Shown here piece after piece: positions 23,011-34,389 of a stretch of 64,000 nt of DNA. The DNA is from Aedes albopictus (Eukaryota > Arthropoda > Insecta > Diptera > Culicidae). The number at the start of each line of letters is the position of its first letter. Within the stretch, counting starts at the first letter, position 1. Under the pieces are notes generated by a model. It ran no database searches. It saw only the letters and a list, made by a program, of their open reading frames with translations, and was not told where the DNA came from. The DNA is taken from the NCBI RefSeq assembly GCF_035046485.1, contig NC_085137.1, forward strand, positions 40,045,155 to 40,109,154, read 5' to 3'. Position numbers and translations under genes: made by a program.

Positions 23011-23670
23011 AAAAATCGTGCGATCACACTACTAAGCGCTGCCTACAAGGTACTTTCTCAAATTTTATGCCGCCGTCTATCACAGATTGCAAGAGAGTTC
23101 GTGGGGCAATATCAGGCTGGATTCATGGGTGAACGCGCTACAATGGACCAGACGTTCGCCATCCGCCAGATGTTGCAGAAATGCCGCGAATACAACGTGT
23201 CCGCACATCACTTGTTCATCGATTTCAAATCGGCGTATGATACAATTGATCGAGAACATGCTGAAGCTATGGCAGATTATGCACGAATACGGATTCCCGG
23301 ATAAACTGATACGGTTGATCAAGGCGATGATGGATCGAGTGATGTGCGTAGTTCGGGTATCAGGAACACTCTCGAGTCCCTTCGAATCTAGCAGAGGGTT
23401 ACGGCAAGGTGATGGTCTTTCGTGCTTGCTAAATATTCAACATTGCGTTAGAAGGTGTAATAAGAAGAGCGGGGATAAGCACGAGTGGGACGATTTTCAC
23501 GAAGTCCGTTCAGCTGCTTGGTTTCGCTAATGATAAAGATATTATTGCTCGTGAATTTGAGACGATGGCGGAAACGTACATCCGACTAAAGAGTGAAGCC
23601 AGGCGAATCGGATTAGTCATTAACGAAGACAAAGTACATGATGGCAAAGGGCTTCAGGGAGGAATCTCCG
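23010..23670 (+). pseudogene. Non-LTR retrotransposon reverse-transcriptase fragment
   Basis: Frame 1 carries NRAITLLSAAYKVLSQILCRRL, QAGFMGERATMDQTF and HHLFIDFKSAYDTID. Frame 2 then carries LIRLIKAMMDRV and SRGLRQGDGLSCLL, and frame 3 ARRIGLVINEDK. The catalytic box reads FAND rather than FADD, so one metal-binding Asp is lost. Both sides abut minisatellite, with no 5' or 3' end, so this is a dead fragment from a different LINE lineage than the one at 3649-9659. Confidence 0.82.
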
Positions 23671-25840
23671 CGCCCGCCAGAGAGACTCAACTTGGGATTC
23701 ATCCAGGAACTCCTCCAGGAATTCTTTCAGTGATTTGTCCAAGAATTCCTCCTGAAAATTCTCCATTGATTCTTCAGACCTCCAGAAATTCCTTCAGGGA
23801 TTTCTACTAGGATTCCTAATGGAATTTATGAAGGGATTCATCCAGAAGTTCGTCTGGATATTTCCCAAGAATTCTTCTAGGAATTCCTCCAAATATTTCT
23901 CTAGAGATACCTCCCTCAAGCAGTGCTGAAAAATTCATTTCGTCATATCTAAATTCAATCACCTACAGCTCATTTTAGAAGCTGAACCTGAGAATATGGT
24001 GTATGAAAAACCTGTGCGGCTAGACCAATTCTGCAAGGAAGTCACGTAAAAACTGCTATTTTTTCGAATATTTAAGGAACATGTCACGGACTACCTTCGA
24101 AAAGTGCCAAATGATATTCACCGTGGTCCTCAAGGACTTCCTCTAGAGATTCCACCAGGGTTTCCGCGAGAAAATTCCTCCAGGGATTCTACCTGAAAGT
24201 TCTCCAGCGATTCTCCAAGAAAATCCTCCAGGGATTTCTCTAGCGATTCCTCCAAGAGTTCCATAGAAGATTTTTCAAGGAATTTCTCTAGAGATTTCTC
24301 CAGGAATTCTCACAGACATATCTACAGGCATTCCTTCAGGGGTTCTTCTAGGGAATCCTCTACGGATTGCTCTAGGAATTCCTCCAGGAATTCTTCTAGG
24401 AATACCTCCAGACATTCCTCCAGGAGTTCCTTCAGGGATTACTATAGGGATTCCTCCAGGCAGTCCTTCAGGATTTAATTCTGGGACTCCTCCAGGAATA
24501 GCTTTAACAATTCCACCAGAAATTACCCCAGATACTTCTGCAAAAATTTTCTCAGGAATTCCTGCAGGAATTAATCCAGGAATTCCTTCAGAAATTTCTA
24601 TGGCAATTTATCCACGAATTTTCCAGGAAATCATCCTCCAGGAGTTTGTACACGCAGTATTCCAAGAATCCAGGGATTCTTCAAAGGATTCATCCAGAGA
24701 TTTCTCCAGGAATTGGTTCAAGGGATTCCTCCAGTAATTCCACCAGGAATTCCTCGAGGAATTTACCAGGAATACTTTCAGGGATTCTTCTAAAGATTCT
24801 TGCGGAGATTCCTCCAGGAGTCCCTCGGAATTCCAAGAATTCTTCCTGAAATCACTCCAGAAATTCCTCTGGGAATTTCCCTAGGACTTTTTCAAAAATT
24901 TCTCCAGGGATTCCTCCCAGACTTCCTATAGATTCCTCCAGAATTTCATCCAGAGATTCCTTCAGGAATTCTATTACGAATAGTTCTCCGGAAGTACCCC
25001 AAGAATTATTATTTTTTAGCTTTATGAAAGAGATTTTCAGCCTGCGCCTGGTTCATCTCCGTACCCCAAGGATTCCTCGAAGGATTTATCCAGAAATTCC
25101 CCCTGGAACTCTGCCATCAATTTGTCAGTGATCCTTTGGAAATTTTTCAAAGCATCAGTGATTCCTTTAGAAATTTTTCCAAGAATTCCCCAGGGAATCT
25201 TCCAGCAAAAAATTCTCTAGGGATTCCTCCCGGAATTTCTCAAGAGGATTCTTCAGATATTTCTTCAGGGATTCCTCCCAGATTTCCTCTATGGAACACT
25301 ACAGGCATTCATCCAGGAATTTCTCTAGGAATGCCTCCAGGAAATCCTCAAATTATTCCTTCAAGAATTTCTTTAAGAATTCTTCTAGAGGTTTCTCCAG
25401 GAATTCCTCCAGGTATATTTTAAGAAATTCCCCCTGGGTTTCCTCCACAGATTCTTCTCAAAACTGCTTCAGGGATTTTTTCAGGAATTCCTCCAGTGAT
25501 TTCTCCAAGAACTTCTCTAGAAATTCTTTCAGGAATTCGTCCAAAAATGCTCCAAGGACTCCTTCAGAAATTTGTCTAGGAATTTCTTGCGGGATTCTTC
25601 AAGCGATTTCTTCAGAAATTTCTCCAAAGATTCCCTTCCATATTTGCTCTATCCAGGGATTGCTCCAGGTATACTTTCAGAAATTCCTCCAGGGATTCCT
25701 ACAGGGTTCACTCCAGGTATACCTGCAGATGTTCCTCTAGTAGTTTCTTCGAGAATTCCTTCAGGAATTGCTCCAGAAATTTCTGTAGTGATTCCTTCAG
25801 AAATTCCTCTCTGGATCTTTTCAATTAAAAAATTAAATTA
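23671..25840. repeat. Degenerate 12-bp minisatellite, CCTCCAGGAATT polarity
   Basis: The cleanest stretch in the window: around 24370-24490 successive units such as AGGAATTCCTCC, AGGAATTCTTCT and AGGAATACCTCC repeat every 12 bases. About 23925-24115 is a non-repetitive island. A short SINE-tail fragment lies at about 25017-25065. Confidence 0.8.
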
Positions 25841-26101
25841 AAAGGGATTAACCCAATATTTTTTTTCCCTAAAGATTTTTTGAATTACTTGAACGATTTC
25901 TAGAGGAATTCCTACAGCGATTTGTATTGGAATACTTTAAGATAATTTTAGAGTGATACAGGAGTCATGAAATTCTCCAAGAAATCATCCGGGAATTCTT
26001 TCACAATTATTTCCGAGAAATCTTTAAGGAGTTCATCCACAGATTCAGTAATGTGGGGGAGGGCGGTTGACCCCCAGGCACCCCCTCTAGCTACGCCAAT
26101 A
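25841..26101. mobile_element. Orphan hAT-type terminus next to minisatellite
   Basis: 26060-26101 reads GGCACCCCCTCTAGCTACGCCAATAG in pieces; reverse complemented this gives the TTGGCGTAGCTAG terminus seen at 21409. No matching left end was found in the window. Confidence 0.5.
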
Positions 26102-26129
26102 GTGGATTTCCAGCTGAAGTTACTGGGTA

Positions 26130-26360
26130 AATTCTAAGAAAAATTTCGAGAGGAATCCTTGTACAAGTTCAGTAGAAAATTTTGAAGAAATATCAGGATG
26201 AATCACATCAGAAATTTTAGGATGAATCTCAGCTGCAACAGCATAATAATTTCTGCAGAAATCTTAGGTCTAGGCATATCTCCCTTCAAATTCCATGTGG
26301 AGACGATGAGGATTTCGACAAGTACACAGGCTGACTAACAAGACCTTGCCAAGGTAATGT
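26130..26360 (+). repeat. Duplicated block, copy 2
   Basis: Near-identical stretches are shared with 13985-14215, ending at the same AGACCTTGCCAAGG word. Confidence 0.7.
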
Positions 26361-26680
26361 ATTTTGTGTCTTGTAAATCTTTCGGACAGTTCTGTAGATA
26401 CGTAGGTAAGGATACTTTCTTTTGGTCCTATTTTTCAAAACATCTGCGATTCGTTCATATAAAAAAAGTTAAAATATATAATACCATTATTCGAGTAACG
26501 TTTTGAGTAGGCAGGTTCGATTCAATTGCATATGTTTAGTAGGTAGCTACAGTTCGTTGTTCGAACCAAGAAGGCAACATTGGTTAACTTTACCGTTACG
26601 GTTAGGAATAGTTGTTTGTTTGTTATAAAAGTCTTTAGTATTTTAAGTAGCGTCGTCGTCTTGTTTCACTTACCTCATCA
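26361..26680. other. Spacer and probable 3' UTR of EOGT
   Basis: AT-rich, with no other gene. The EOGT stop is immediately followed on the minus strand by GAGGTAAGTG, a splice-donor-like word, so a 3' UTR intron is possible. Confidence 0.4.
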
Positions 26681-28416
26681 TCATAGCTCCTCCTTGGCTG
26701 CGAGTAGTTTGTCCTGCTTCCGCCGGGACCGTTCCATGAAATGCTGATACTCCTCATGGTTCCAAACGTGATCCGCACCGACGGCTACCAATCGGGCAAA
26801 CTCTTTAGCATCGAAGGCGTAGTTGGTGAACTTGGCATGTCGCCCTCCACCGTCCGGATGATGACCTTCGTCCTCCGGATAAACGAGGTCATCTCGTTCC
26901 CAGGAAAGATAGCGGACTCCTTTTAGGCGAGCCAGGTCTTTGTAACAGTTGGGGTCTTCGCAGTGGTACAGCTCGAACAGTACGGCCCACTTGGGCAGGA
27001 ACAGCAAATGGGTCAGGCCGGCACCGTGCATACCGATGAAGATGTCCGTGTTCCGGGTGATCTTTAGCTGCTCCCGGAAATCGGTTTTGTAAGTGAAGCT
27101 GGCCCGATTAACCAGGTAGTCCTCGTTCTCGGAAATTTCCTCCAGCAGTTCGTTTTCGTTCAGCACCCGACGAAATTTGGTTTGACGCGAGAGGAATGTT
27201 ATTCGGAGTTTGCGGTCGGTTCGGCTTCGCTGGGGGATTTTCAATCGATGGAGCACGTGCTCGGAGAAGGCTTGGAAGAAGCCACTGTTTTCGCAGCCGG
27301 TAATCTGGAGAAAATTTGGAATGGGGTAGTTGGTATAATGGACATGGAAGGTACTCGACCAAGCGAACTTACAATTGGAGTATTGTAGTACAGTCCGAAG
27401 ATCATCCTGGGCAGTAGCGGAAGTACGAGATTCCTAAAACAAACGACCTTCCCAGCATAGGTCTTCAGATCGGCAATCGGATGTTTTGTGAACACTTTAA
27501 AAGTTTCCGCAAAAGGCGAATCATAGGTGTACGATTCCCACACCAGGATCTGCACATCCGTAGTGAATCCGTACGGATCGGAAAGATTCGCATGCAGCGA
27601 GCCGTACAGATTGATGAAATCACAGAAGTGATGATACATGTTGATTGTGGCATCGATCTTCATGATGAATGCCGGACGTTCTATGGTAACGTCACATGTG
27701 CCTCCTTGGGACAGAGGCTTGTCAACCGTGTCGAAAAATCGCAGTTCCGGGCCCCACGATTGCAGCGGGCTGATATGCTCCAGTTCGTCTTCCAGTCGCT
27801 TCCGGTGCAGCTTGCAGTGGCCTCCGATTTGACCCTGGGACAGGACGTCCATTTTGTACCGGAGAGGCTCCCTGAAATGCAAAATATGGTAAGACTCCCA
27901 CAGATGAGTTATGCGACATTTACCATCAACTCACCTCCGATGGATCAACTCCGTAAAGTTGACCATGATGTTCCGTCCCCGGCAGAAGCGCAAATACTTG
28001 GAACACTCCAGCGCCGAATCGTGCGGAAACGTCGGCTCGCACATGATCCGCGTCTCCCGGATCTGATCGCGCACGAATCCAAAATCCGCCTGTGCATAAA
28101 ACGTTTCCAGCTGTGCTTCCTTCGATTTCACGTACCCCTGGAAATCCCCCGGACATTCCGGGTTCGAAAACCGGTTCTCCTTCCGGCAGTCGTCCTCATA
28201 GCCCCAGCAGGTGCCTTTCCTAGCTTTGTACGCATCGCTCGCTAGTGTTTTCCTATATTCGCAGGTCTCATCTTCCAGACACCGTTGCTCCAGCTGAGGG
28301 AACCGCCGGAAGTACAACGGAAGATGCGATTTCGGCAGGTTAATGAACCCATAATCACTTCCACTACCACCGCCGAAGGCACCGAGAAGCGACACCACGA
28401 GCAACACTCCGATCAT
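26681..28416 (-). CDS. Eogt: EGF-domain-specific O-linked GlcNAc transferase (534 aa, three exons)
   Basis: Exons on the minus strand are 28416-27935, 27871-27373 and 27304-26681. The introns are 63 and 68 nt with GTGAGT/CAG and GTAAGT/CAG. The start is chosen at MIGVLLVVSLLGAFGGG, a signal peptide; an upstream in-frame Met at 28545 would hide it. Recognisable parts are FINLPKSHLPLYFRRFP after the signal, an exon 2 with YHHFCDFINLYGSLH, and GMHGAGLTHLLFLP (residues about 418-431) of the GT61 domain. The protein ends KEEL, a KDEL-type ER retention signal. It is close to the human protein in length (527 aa). The enzyme adds GlcNAc to folded EGF repeats of secreted and membrane proteins in the ER lumen. 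Confidence 0.95.
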
Positions 28417-28860
28417 TTCCCATTCACTACTAGTGCAAACGCCCCCGCTTCGACAACGGAATAGAAAATTACACAACGCGCAAGAACCGGTTCCGGCAAG
28501 ATGATGAATGATGATCAACACTGAAGAATCATGCGATCGTAACAAATCGCGAAAGCCGATAAGAAGCGGTGGGGTGTGAAACGATCACCGGTTTAGATGA
28601 ATACTTATTATTACTATAACAGAAACTACTACTAACGAAAGCAGCATTATGTGCAGAGATGGAATAAAATTAACATCCGCGAACGAAACGCGATTTCTAA
28701 CGGAGATTCCGCGAGGACCGCACGAGAACCGGCCGCTTCGCGTGTTTTTGTTGACACAAACCGACGCAACGCGTGCTTGTTTGCAAACACCTTTCTGACA
28801 TCACGCTTACCCCTGTGACTGATTTTATAGCCAGTGTTGCCAATACCTTGGAGAGACTGG
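28417..28860 (-). promoter_or_regulatory. Upstream region of EOGT
   Basis: 5' UTR and promoter expected here from position. No clear TATA box or other motif was identified. Confidence 0.35.
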
Positions 28861-29160
28861 AGGCATTCGTGGCATAATTATCTTGAAATCAGTTTTCATA
28901 CTGATTATTGTTATTCATGCAAGATAATCTCGAAATGTTTTTTATGCAATGATTCAGTATCATAATTTCTATTTTATATGACTCATTTTGGTATCATAAT
29001 GATATTTTTTTCCGAACTGTATTATTAGGCAACTGAAATGAGCTGCATAATGAACAATAGTTGCATAATGTTCATAATGCAATTCATTTGGGTTGCATTA
29101 TGAACATTATGCAACTCAAATAAGTTTTATCATGAAAAAAATTATTGCATAAAATTTGGT
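28861..29160. repeat. AT-rich palindromic repeat region
   Basis: Enriched in TGCATAAT/ATTATGCA words. It contains a perfect 22-bp inverted repeat (29061-29082 and 29093-29114) with a 10-nt loop. Probably an unnamed MITE, but its ends are not defined. Confidence 0.55.
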
Positions 29161-29315
29161 ATGGAACTCGTTGCAAAATTCGATTTTATCAGCACTCTTC
29201 GTATTTATCCAACGAGGCTTGCCTTTGCAGCTCGTTACATAAATAACTATTGTATCGTTGTACGCGAGGTGGTACTAGTACCACGTAAGTCTGTACAATA
29301 TAGGGTGACAAAGGG

Positions 29316-29711
29316 TATAAGGCATTTTATGAGACGTTTCAAATCAGCTGTTTTTTGAATGTTTACCAGTTTTGAAGTCCAACCGGTGGGCCCATTTATT
29401 TACATTTTCGCTAGCATAACATGTGATACAGGCCCATCCAATAAACGAGGTTCATTTATCTGCAAAAATGCGTCAATCCGCCCACTATAATTAATATCCG
29501 TAGACCGTGGGGATGTTTTTTTCATCTGCTAGTGACATCATGCAGCTCGGGGGATTGATACATGCCACATTAGAAACCAAAACATCTCTGCCAGTAAAAA
29601 TCTGATTGGCGCTCACCACATGTTATGCTACTTTTTGCGAAAACAAAAACATCAAATGTAAACAATAACAATGAGCGGCCCACCGGTAGAACGTCTCGTA
29701 AAATAGCTTAT
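29316..29711. mobile_element. MITE, uninterrupted copy
   Basis: The ends TATAAGGCATTTTATGAGAC and (reverse complement) ATAAGCTATTTTACGAGAC form imperfect inverted repeats. A second copy, split by another element, is at 45046-46398. Exact target duplication unclear. Confidence 0.75.
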
Positions 29712-30155
29712 TATCAACGGCGTCATGGTTGCGATTTTTTCCGCAGTCAAGTTTGCATTTTGTGAACAATCCTCGGGTACCCACTTTACGTAATTTATGT
29801 TTAGTCCCTTACTGTCAGAGCTGTCAGATCAGTGTAACACGTTAAATATAATTTACACAAAAGGCAATTTACACGGAAAAAAATACACGGTTATAAATAT
29901 TATTGGGTACCGGACTGGACACACAAAATTTGATCGTTTTCTTTGGTACATCGAGGTCTTGAAATTCCCGCATAGAAAAATACAGTTTGCCGTACCTTCC
30001 AAACAGTAAATTCCCTCTAACTGGTAATGTTACTTTATGTCAAATATGTTTGTTCATGTTGAAACATATGAATCTGGAGATTCCATACCATAAATAACAA
30101 TTTGAATGAACTATATCAAACAGTAACAGTATGGCGTAGTGTACATGCATTGTTA
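29712..30155. other. AT-rich spacer, no gene
   Basis: Nothing recognisable apart from repeat-like ACGGTTATAAA words. Confidence 0.35.
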
Positions 30156-30157
30156 TA

Positions 30158-30415
30158 CAGTAGACGTTCGATAACTGCAACATGTTTACGTTTCACTTAG
30201 CGAACAAAATTCGATAACTGCAACGTCAAATAGACGTCAACAACCCATCAATTGACATTAAATGAATGCAAAATTCATTCGACTGTTCATTTGGGCTAAC
30301 TTGGCGCACCGTTTTGACGGATAGCGGTGCGATAACTGCAAATTTGTTGCACTTACCGAACTTGCAGTTAAAAAGCATTGCAGTTAAACCGTTTGCACCG
30401 AGCGAACGTCTACTG
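30158..30415. mobile_element. pogo-like MITE (258 bp), copy 1
   Basis: Inverted ends CAGTAGACGTTCG lie next to TA on both sides. The internal word GATAACTGCAA/TTGCAGTTA recurs in both orientations. CAG start plus TA target fits the pogo group (inference). Confidence 0.82.
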
Positions 30416-30555
30416 TATAATATGGGGATAAAAAGTCGTTTAAATTGTAGGAACATGAGCTCACCTTATAACATACGGTTAGCTTTCACATTTGAGCAAC
30501 ATACTCACACCTGTGCATTTCACTGTACACAACATTTGCTCAACAGTTTGGCAAA

Positions 30556-31353
30556 TTGTTGTGCTCATTTGTAGTAGTGAGCGGCATAATTGAAAACAAA
30601 TTGCGCTTCACTCTCGTCGAGCAGCAGCTGGCGACCAATTTGTTGGTGAAATTTTTTATAAAAATCCCGGCCAATCTGCTCCGAATCAGACGGATTCTTC
30701 GAGCGGTGAAGATTTGCCGGAGCGAAACATTGGATCACTACGGTAAGTTAGCTTTGCATCTGCTGATGTTCGTTTAATTGTAATAATCCGGTGTTCCGTT
30801 GCAGCTTACGTCGGTGGAGGAAAATGCGGCTGGGGCTCAAAACCTAAAATGTCAGGTACCTCACCTCGCAGGTGCAGCCGCAGCACAGACAAACAGACAT
30901 ACTACTTAGAAGAAATTTGTTTCAAAATCATCGTTTGGCATCTCACTAGCACCCTCTATAATGCTCAATCCGAAGCATTCATTTGCAGGTGTTGTTTCCC
31001 TCGGTTCGATGTAACAAATTAGCAGGTGACGACTCCCTCGTGGCGTTACCAATTCATAAAATATGAATGAAGGTTCATGATTGAGTCATTTTATGTAAAC
31101 ATTGATCGGCGTCGCGTTCATTTCTCTCGAAATTTGAGAGGTGGTGTAGGCACAGCAGCGCCACCATGACACATGCGAGCACAGTCCGAACCACACTGCA
31201 TTTTCAAAATGACCGTTAAATCGTGCGACGATTCCGATTTGAGTGGTATGTCTGTTTGTCTGTGGCCGCAGGTTGCAGTATTCAACGGAGTACACAGTGC
31301 GGAAAGAGCTGATGATGCACAGCGGTGGAGTTGCAACGAAAAAAGCAGGATGA
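30556..31353 (+). pseudogene. Possible spliced coding remnant interrupted by a MITE
   Basis: A frame running to 30742 joins across a 62-nt GTAAGT...TTGCAG intron (30743-30804) to a second segment ending at the MITE insertion point 30883. Removing the 381-bp MITE and one target copy continues the same frame from 31272 to a TGA at 31351-31353. There is no ATG at the upstream end and no recognised domain. It may be a relic of a gene or of another element. The frame continuity could be chance. Confidence 0.22.
30884..31264. mobile_element. CACAGACAAAC-type MITE, 381-bp form, copy 1
   Basis: Terminal inverted repeats CACAGACAAACAGACATACT (right end mirrored with few differences). 7-bp target duplication GCCGCAG at 30877-30883 and 31265-31271. 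Same length as and inverted relative to 34390-34770. No coding capacity. Confidence 0.88.
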
Positions 31354-31926
31354 GGCGAAGGCGGTGATTTCAGTTATTTGAGGAGGCATTTACCGAGACA
31401 GGGACTGTTTCCTTGCGTTTCAACTCCAGAGGGAGAGGGGCGCATTCAATGGAAAAGTCTATGCGAAAGTTCTTATGGTAAACAACAATGGCAAGGAAAA
31501 GAGAGAGGGGTTAGAAATCCACTAGTTTTGCTAAACCTAATTTAGGCGCATTTTATTACCTAATTACCTATTATCTACAATATCAAAGAGTTGTAACGCA
31601 TTGTTCAAATATATGTAAAATTATAATCGCTCAGAACAGCAAAAAAAGATTGTAAAACTGCTAACCTTATCTTAAATATGTTTATCGACAATAAATAAGT
31701 ATGTATATACAAGATTACAAATTTTGTTTTTATTTCTTGATAAATAGTACAAACGAAACAAATGCGGACAAATTACAACTGTAAGAAAACTATATATTAT
31801 AAGACTGTGGTACTATAATACACAATAAAGCGACAATTACACATACATTGCTTATTTTTGTTCCGATTTTATAGGTCAACTGTACCAGAATTGTGTGCTT
31901 AATAGTGAACTGCGCAAAAAAATGGA
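31354..31926. other. AT-rich spacer, no gene
   Basis: No feature recognised. Confidence 0.35.
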
Positions 31927-31928
31927 TA

Positions 31929-32186
31929 CAGTAGACGTTCGATAACTGCAACATGTTTACGTTTCACTTAGCGAACAAAAATCCGATAACTGCAACGCCT
32001 GACATTGTCAACAAGCCATCAATTGACGTAAAATGAACGAAAAATTCATTCGACTGTTCATTAGGGCTAACATGGCGCACGATTTTGACGTTTGGCGGTG
32101 CGATAACTGCAAATTTGTTGCACTAACCGGACTTGCAGTTAAAAAGCATTGCAGTTAAACCGTTTGCACCGACCGAACGTCTACTG
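31929..32186. mobile_element. pogo-like MITE (258 bp), copy 2
   Basis: Same length, ends and TA flanks (31927-31928, 32187-32188) as 30158-30415. Confidence 0.82.
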
Positions 32187-32204
32187 TATTATATCGACCT
32201 TTTG

Positions 32205-32460
32205 GCAAACTGTAAACGAAAAATTTTGTTCGAGAAAATAGACGATTTCTTATTGTAACATAACTTAACCGCCTATTCCACATACTGTAATTTGGCCGAG
32301 AACCATCTACCACACTGTTGAAAACATTCATGGTACTGTTGGCTTATTGTTACTTTGGATGTTCTACCATATTATTGAGTTACTGTAGTGAATTATTCCC
32401 GACAGTATGGTGCACAGTGCAAGTATGGTTCATGGTTATGCGGGTTAGTCTATGGAATTA
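32205..32460 (+). repeat. Diverged duplicated block, copy 1
   Basis: Shares TTCGAGAAAA.GACGATTT, TTAACCGCCTATTC and ACATACTGTAATTTGGC with 34910-35170. Confidence 0.55.
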
Positions 32461-34380
32461 TCGGCAGGTTTGTTCTCTTCGTCATGGAGGGTTTTGCGGG
32501 CCGAATTGCCAGAAATTTGGGCATATAACTCAGCTTGGTTGGGAAGGATTTGAGCAAAGTCCAAATAAAGTCGTAGCACTCAGGCTCAAACCGGGTACCA
32601 CTTCTAGTACTACATTTAATCCCTGGTACCCAAGTTTGACGTTTGGCTGCCCGGATAAAAACTAACCATAGGGTATTTGGTGAAAACCATTCCTGTACCA
32701 TACAGTGTACCAGCTACAATATAGTGTATTGTAATGGAATGGTTCGCTAAAAGCTTTGCACATTGGTAGCTACTATACATTTACATCCGATCTTTATGTA
32801 ACAATATATTATACTGTTTTTCTTACGTTTGAACCATTCACTATTCCGAAACAATCTTTTTCCGTGCATTTTTAATTATTTATTTTAGTTTATGATTTTT
32901 TCCGTGCTTTGTTTTGTTGATGTTCGTGACTTTTTTATTGCAAAGGAAATGAAAGGGAAAAAAGTGAATAAGTTGCAACATCTATTCAAAGTCAATAAAA
33001 TGTTTAAATAAAGTGATAAACCAGGTGTCCTAAGGACTGCATATCCAAGAGATATGGTGGGCTAGGTATGTAGAGTGCGATGAGAGGAATACGAATGTAG
33101 GTCAACCCGGAAAGACGCAGGCCAGATTACCGTAAATCAGTGGATGAGTTCAACACTATTCTTTCTCCTCTTCTCTCATGTGAAATTGCCTTGTACAACA
33201 ACCGAATTAAATGCGATTTATCTTTGACATTTTTAACATAAGGACTGGACTGGACACTGAAACGACTTCTGATATAAGTTCGTTTTCGCTTTTTAACCTA
33301 ACTTATAGTTGAATCGAACTTGACAGTTTTCTCATGAGTTGTTATGTACATATTTCATAGTTCAGTCAAACTGGAGCCTCAATATTGCAATAACGGTTAA
33401 GCACGCTGTAATGATACTTATGTACCTCGTCACCCACTTCATGCAACAACATTAGTGGTCTAATAACACTTAGCGCGCTAGGCATAGTTCCATCATGCCG
33501 CTCAAAGTGTTGGCACAAATAACCCGCATAGACAATTACAATTAGTAGTATGTTCCAAACAGTTTGTCTCCTGTTTCTGTTAATGTTACTGTACCACAAT
33601 CAGGTACTTTTCTGTTGAAAACTATGAAGCTCATAGCGTTCGACCATCAGCTACGATCTAAGTAACGCATACCAATTTGTAACAGTTTGTTATACTGTAC
33701 AGAAATTGTCAAATATTATAGCGACGAAAACTAGTGAAACATGGTGGGAATATGGCCTGGCCATTTCTCAAATGGTTTGTGATTATATTTGCGCAACACA
33801 CCTCTACATGTGTATATTACTGTATGCCACTTAAATTGAACAGTTTGCCAAACTGTTGCATACATTGGTATTTGTAAAGCCCGAACTTTTCAGTTGCGGC
33901 TTTATCAGAAAAAAAAACGAAATCTCTCGTGAAGTCGCTTGTGAGCTGTGTGAAAACCCCAACTAAAAACATGCTGCGGTGAACGAGCTGAAGTTTCTGG
34001 AGCGGTCAGGGGTAAGTTTTGCATGATTATTCCATATTTTTGTAATACTCATAACTCATCGGGTGTTAATTATATTGCAGAATTCGTGAACTTTCTCCAA
34101 CAGCATGAGTCTCATTCCTCCTGACTCTGTGTGACTGCGGGGGATTCCGCAAATTGTTCGAAATTCGCCCCCATCCGGAAGAGGACCTAGTACATGCTAC
34201 CGGATCCAGGATTGCATCATTACATGCCTCGCTAGTCAGGTGATTCCAGCAGAATTATGCGATGAGGTCGCCAAAAGTGATGTTCTTTGGAAATATGGTC
34301 GAGATGAAATATTTATTAAATAAAAAAAAATTCCAGTGAACGCAGAGCAGACTTTTTATTTTAACGGTTTTAATGCAGAA
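32461..34380. other. Repeat-derived and unassigned sequence
   Basis: 32460-32690 is related to the 21683-21845 MITE. The rest is AT-rich. A GTAAGT...TTGCAG intron-like segment lies at about 34012-34079, and an A-rich stretch near 34318-34330 resembles a retroposed tail, but no protein frame spans it. Confidence 0.35.
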
Positions 34381-34389
34381 GAACCATAT

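Noticed and set aside
27481..28245. 254-codon plus-strand frame opposite EOGT
   Set aside because: Antisense shadow of EOGT exons 1 and 2, which match the known enzyme.
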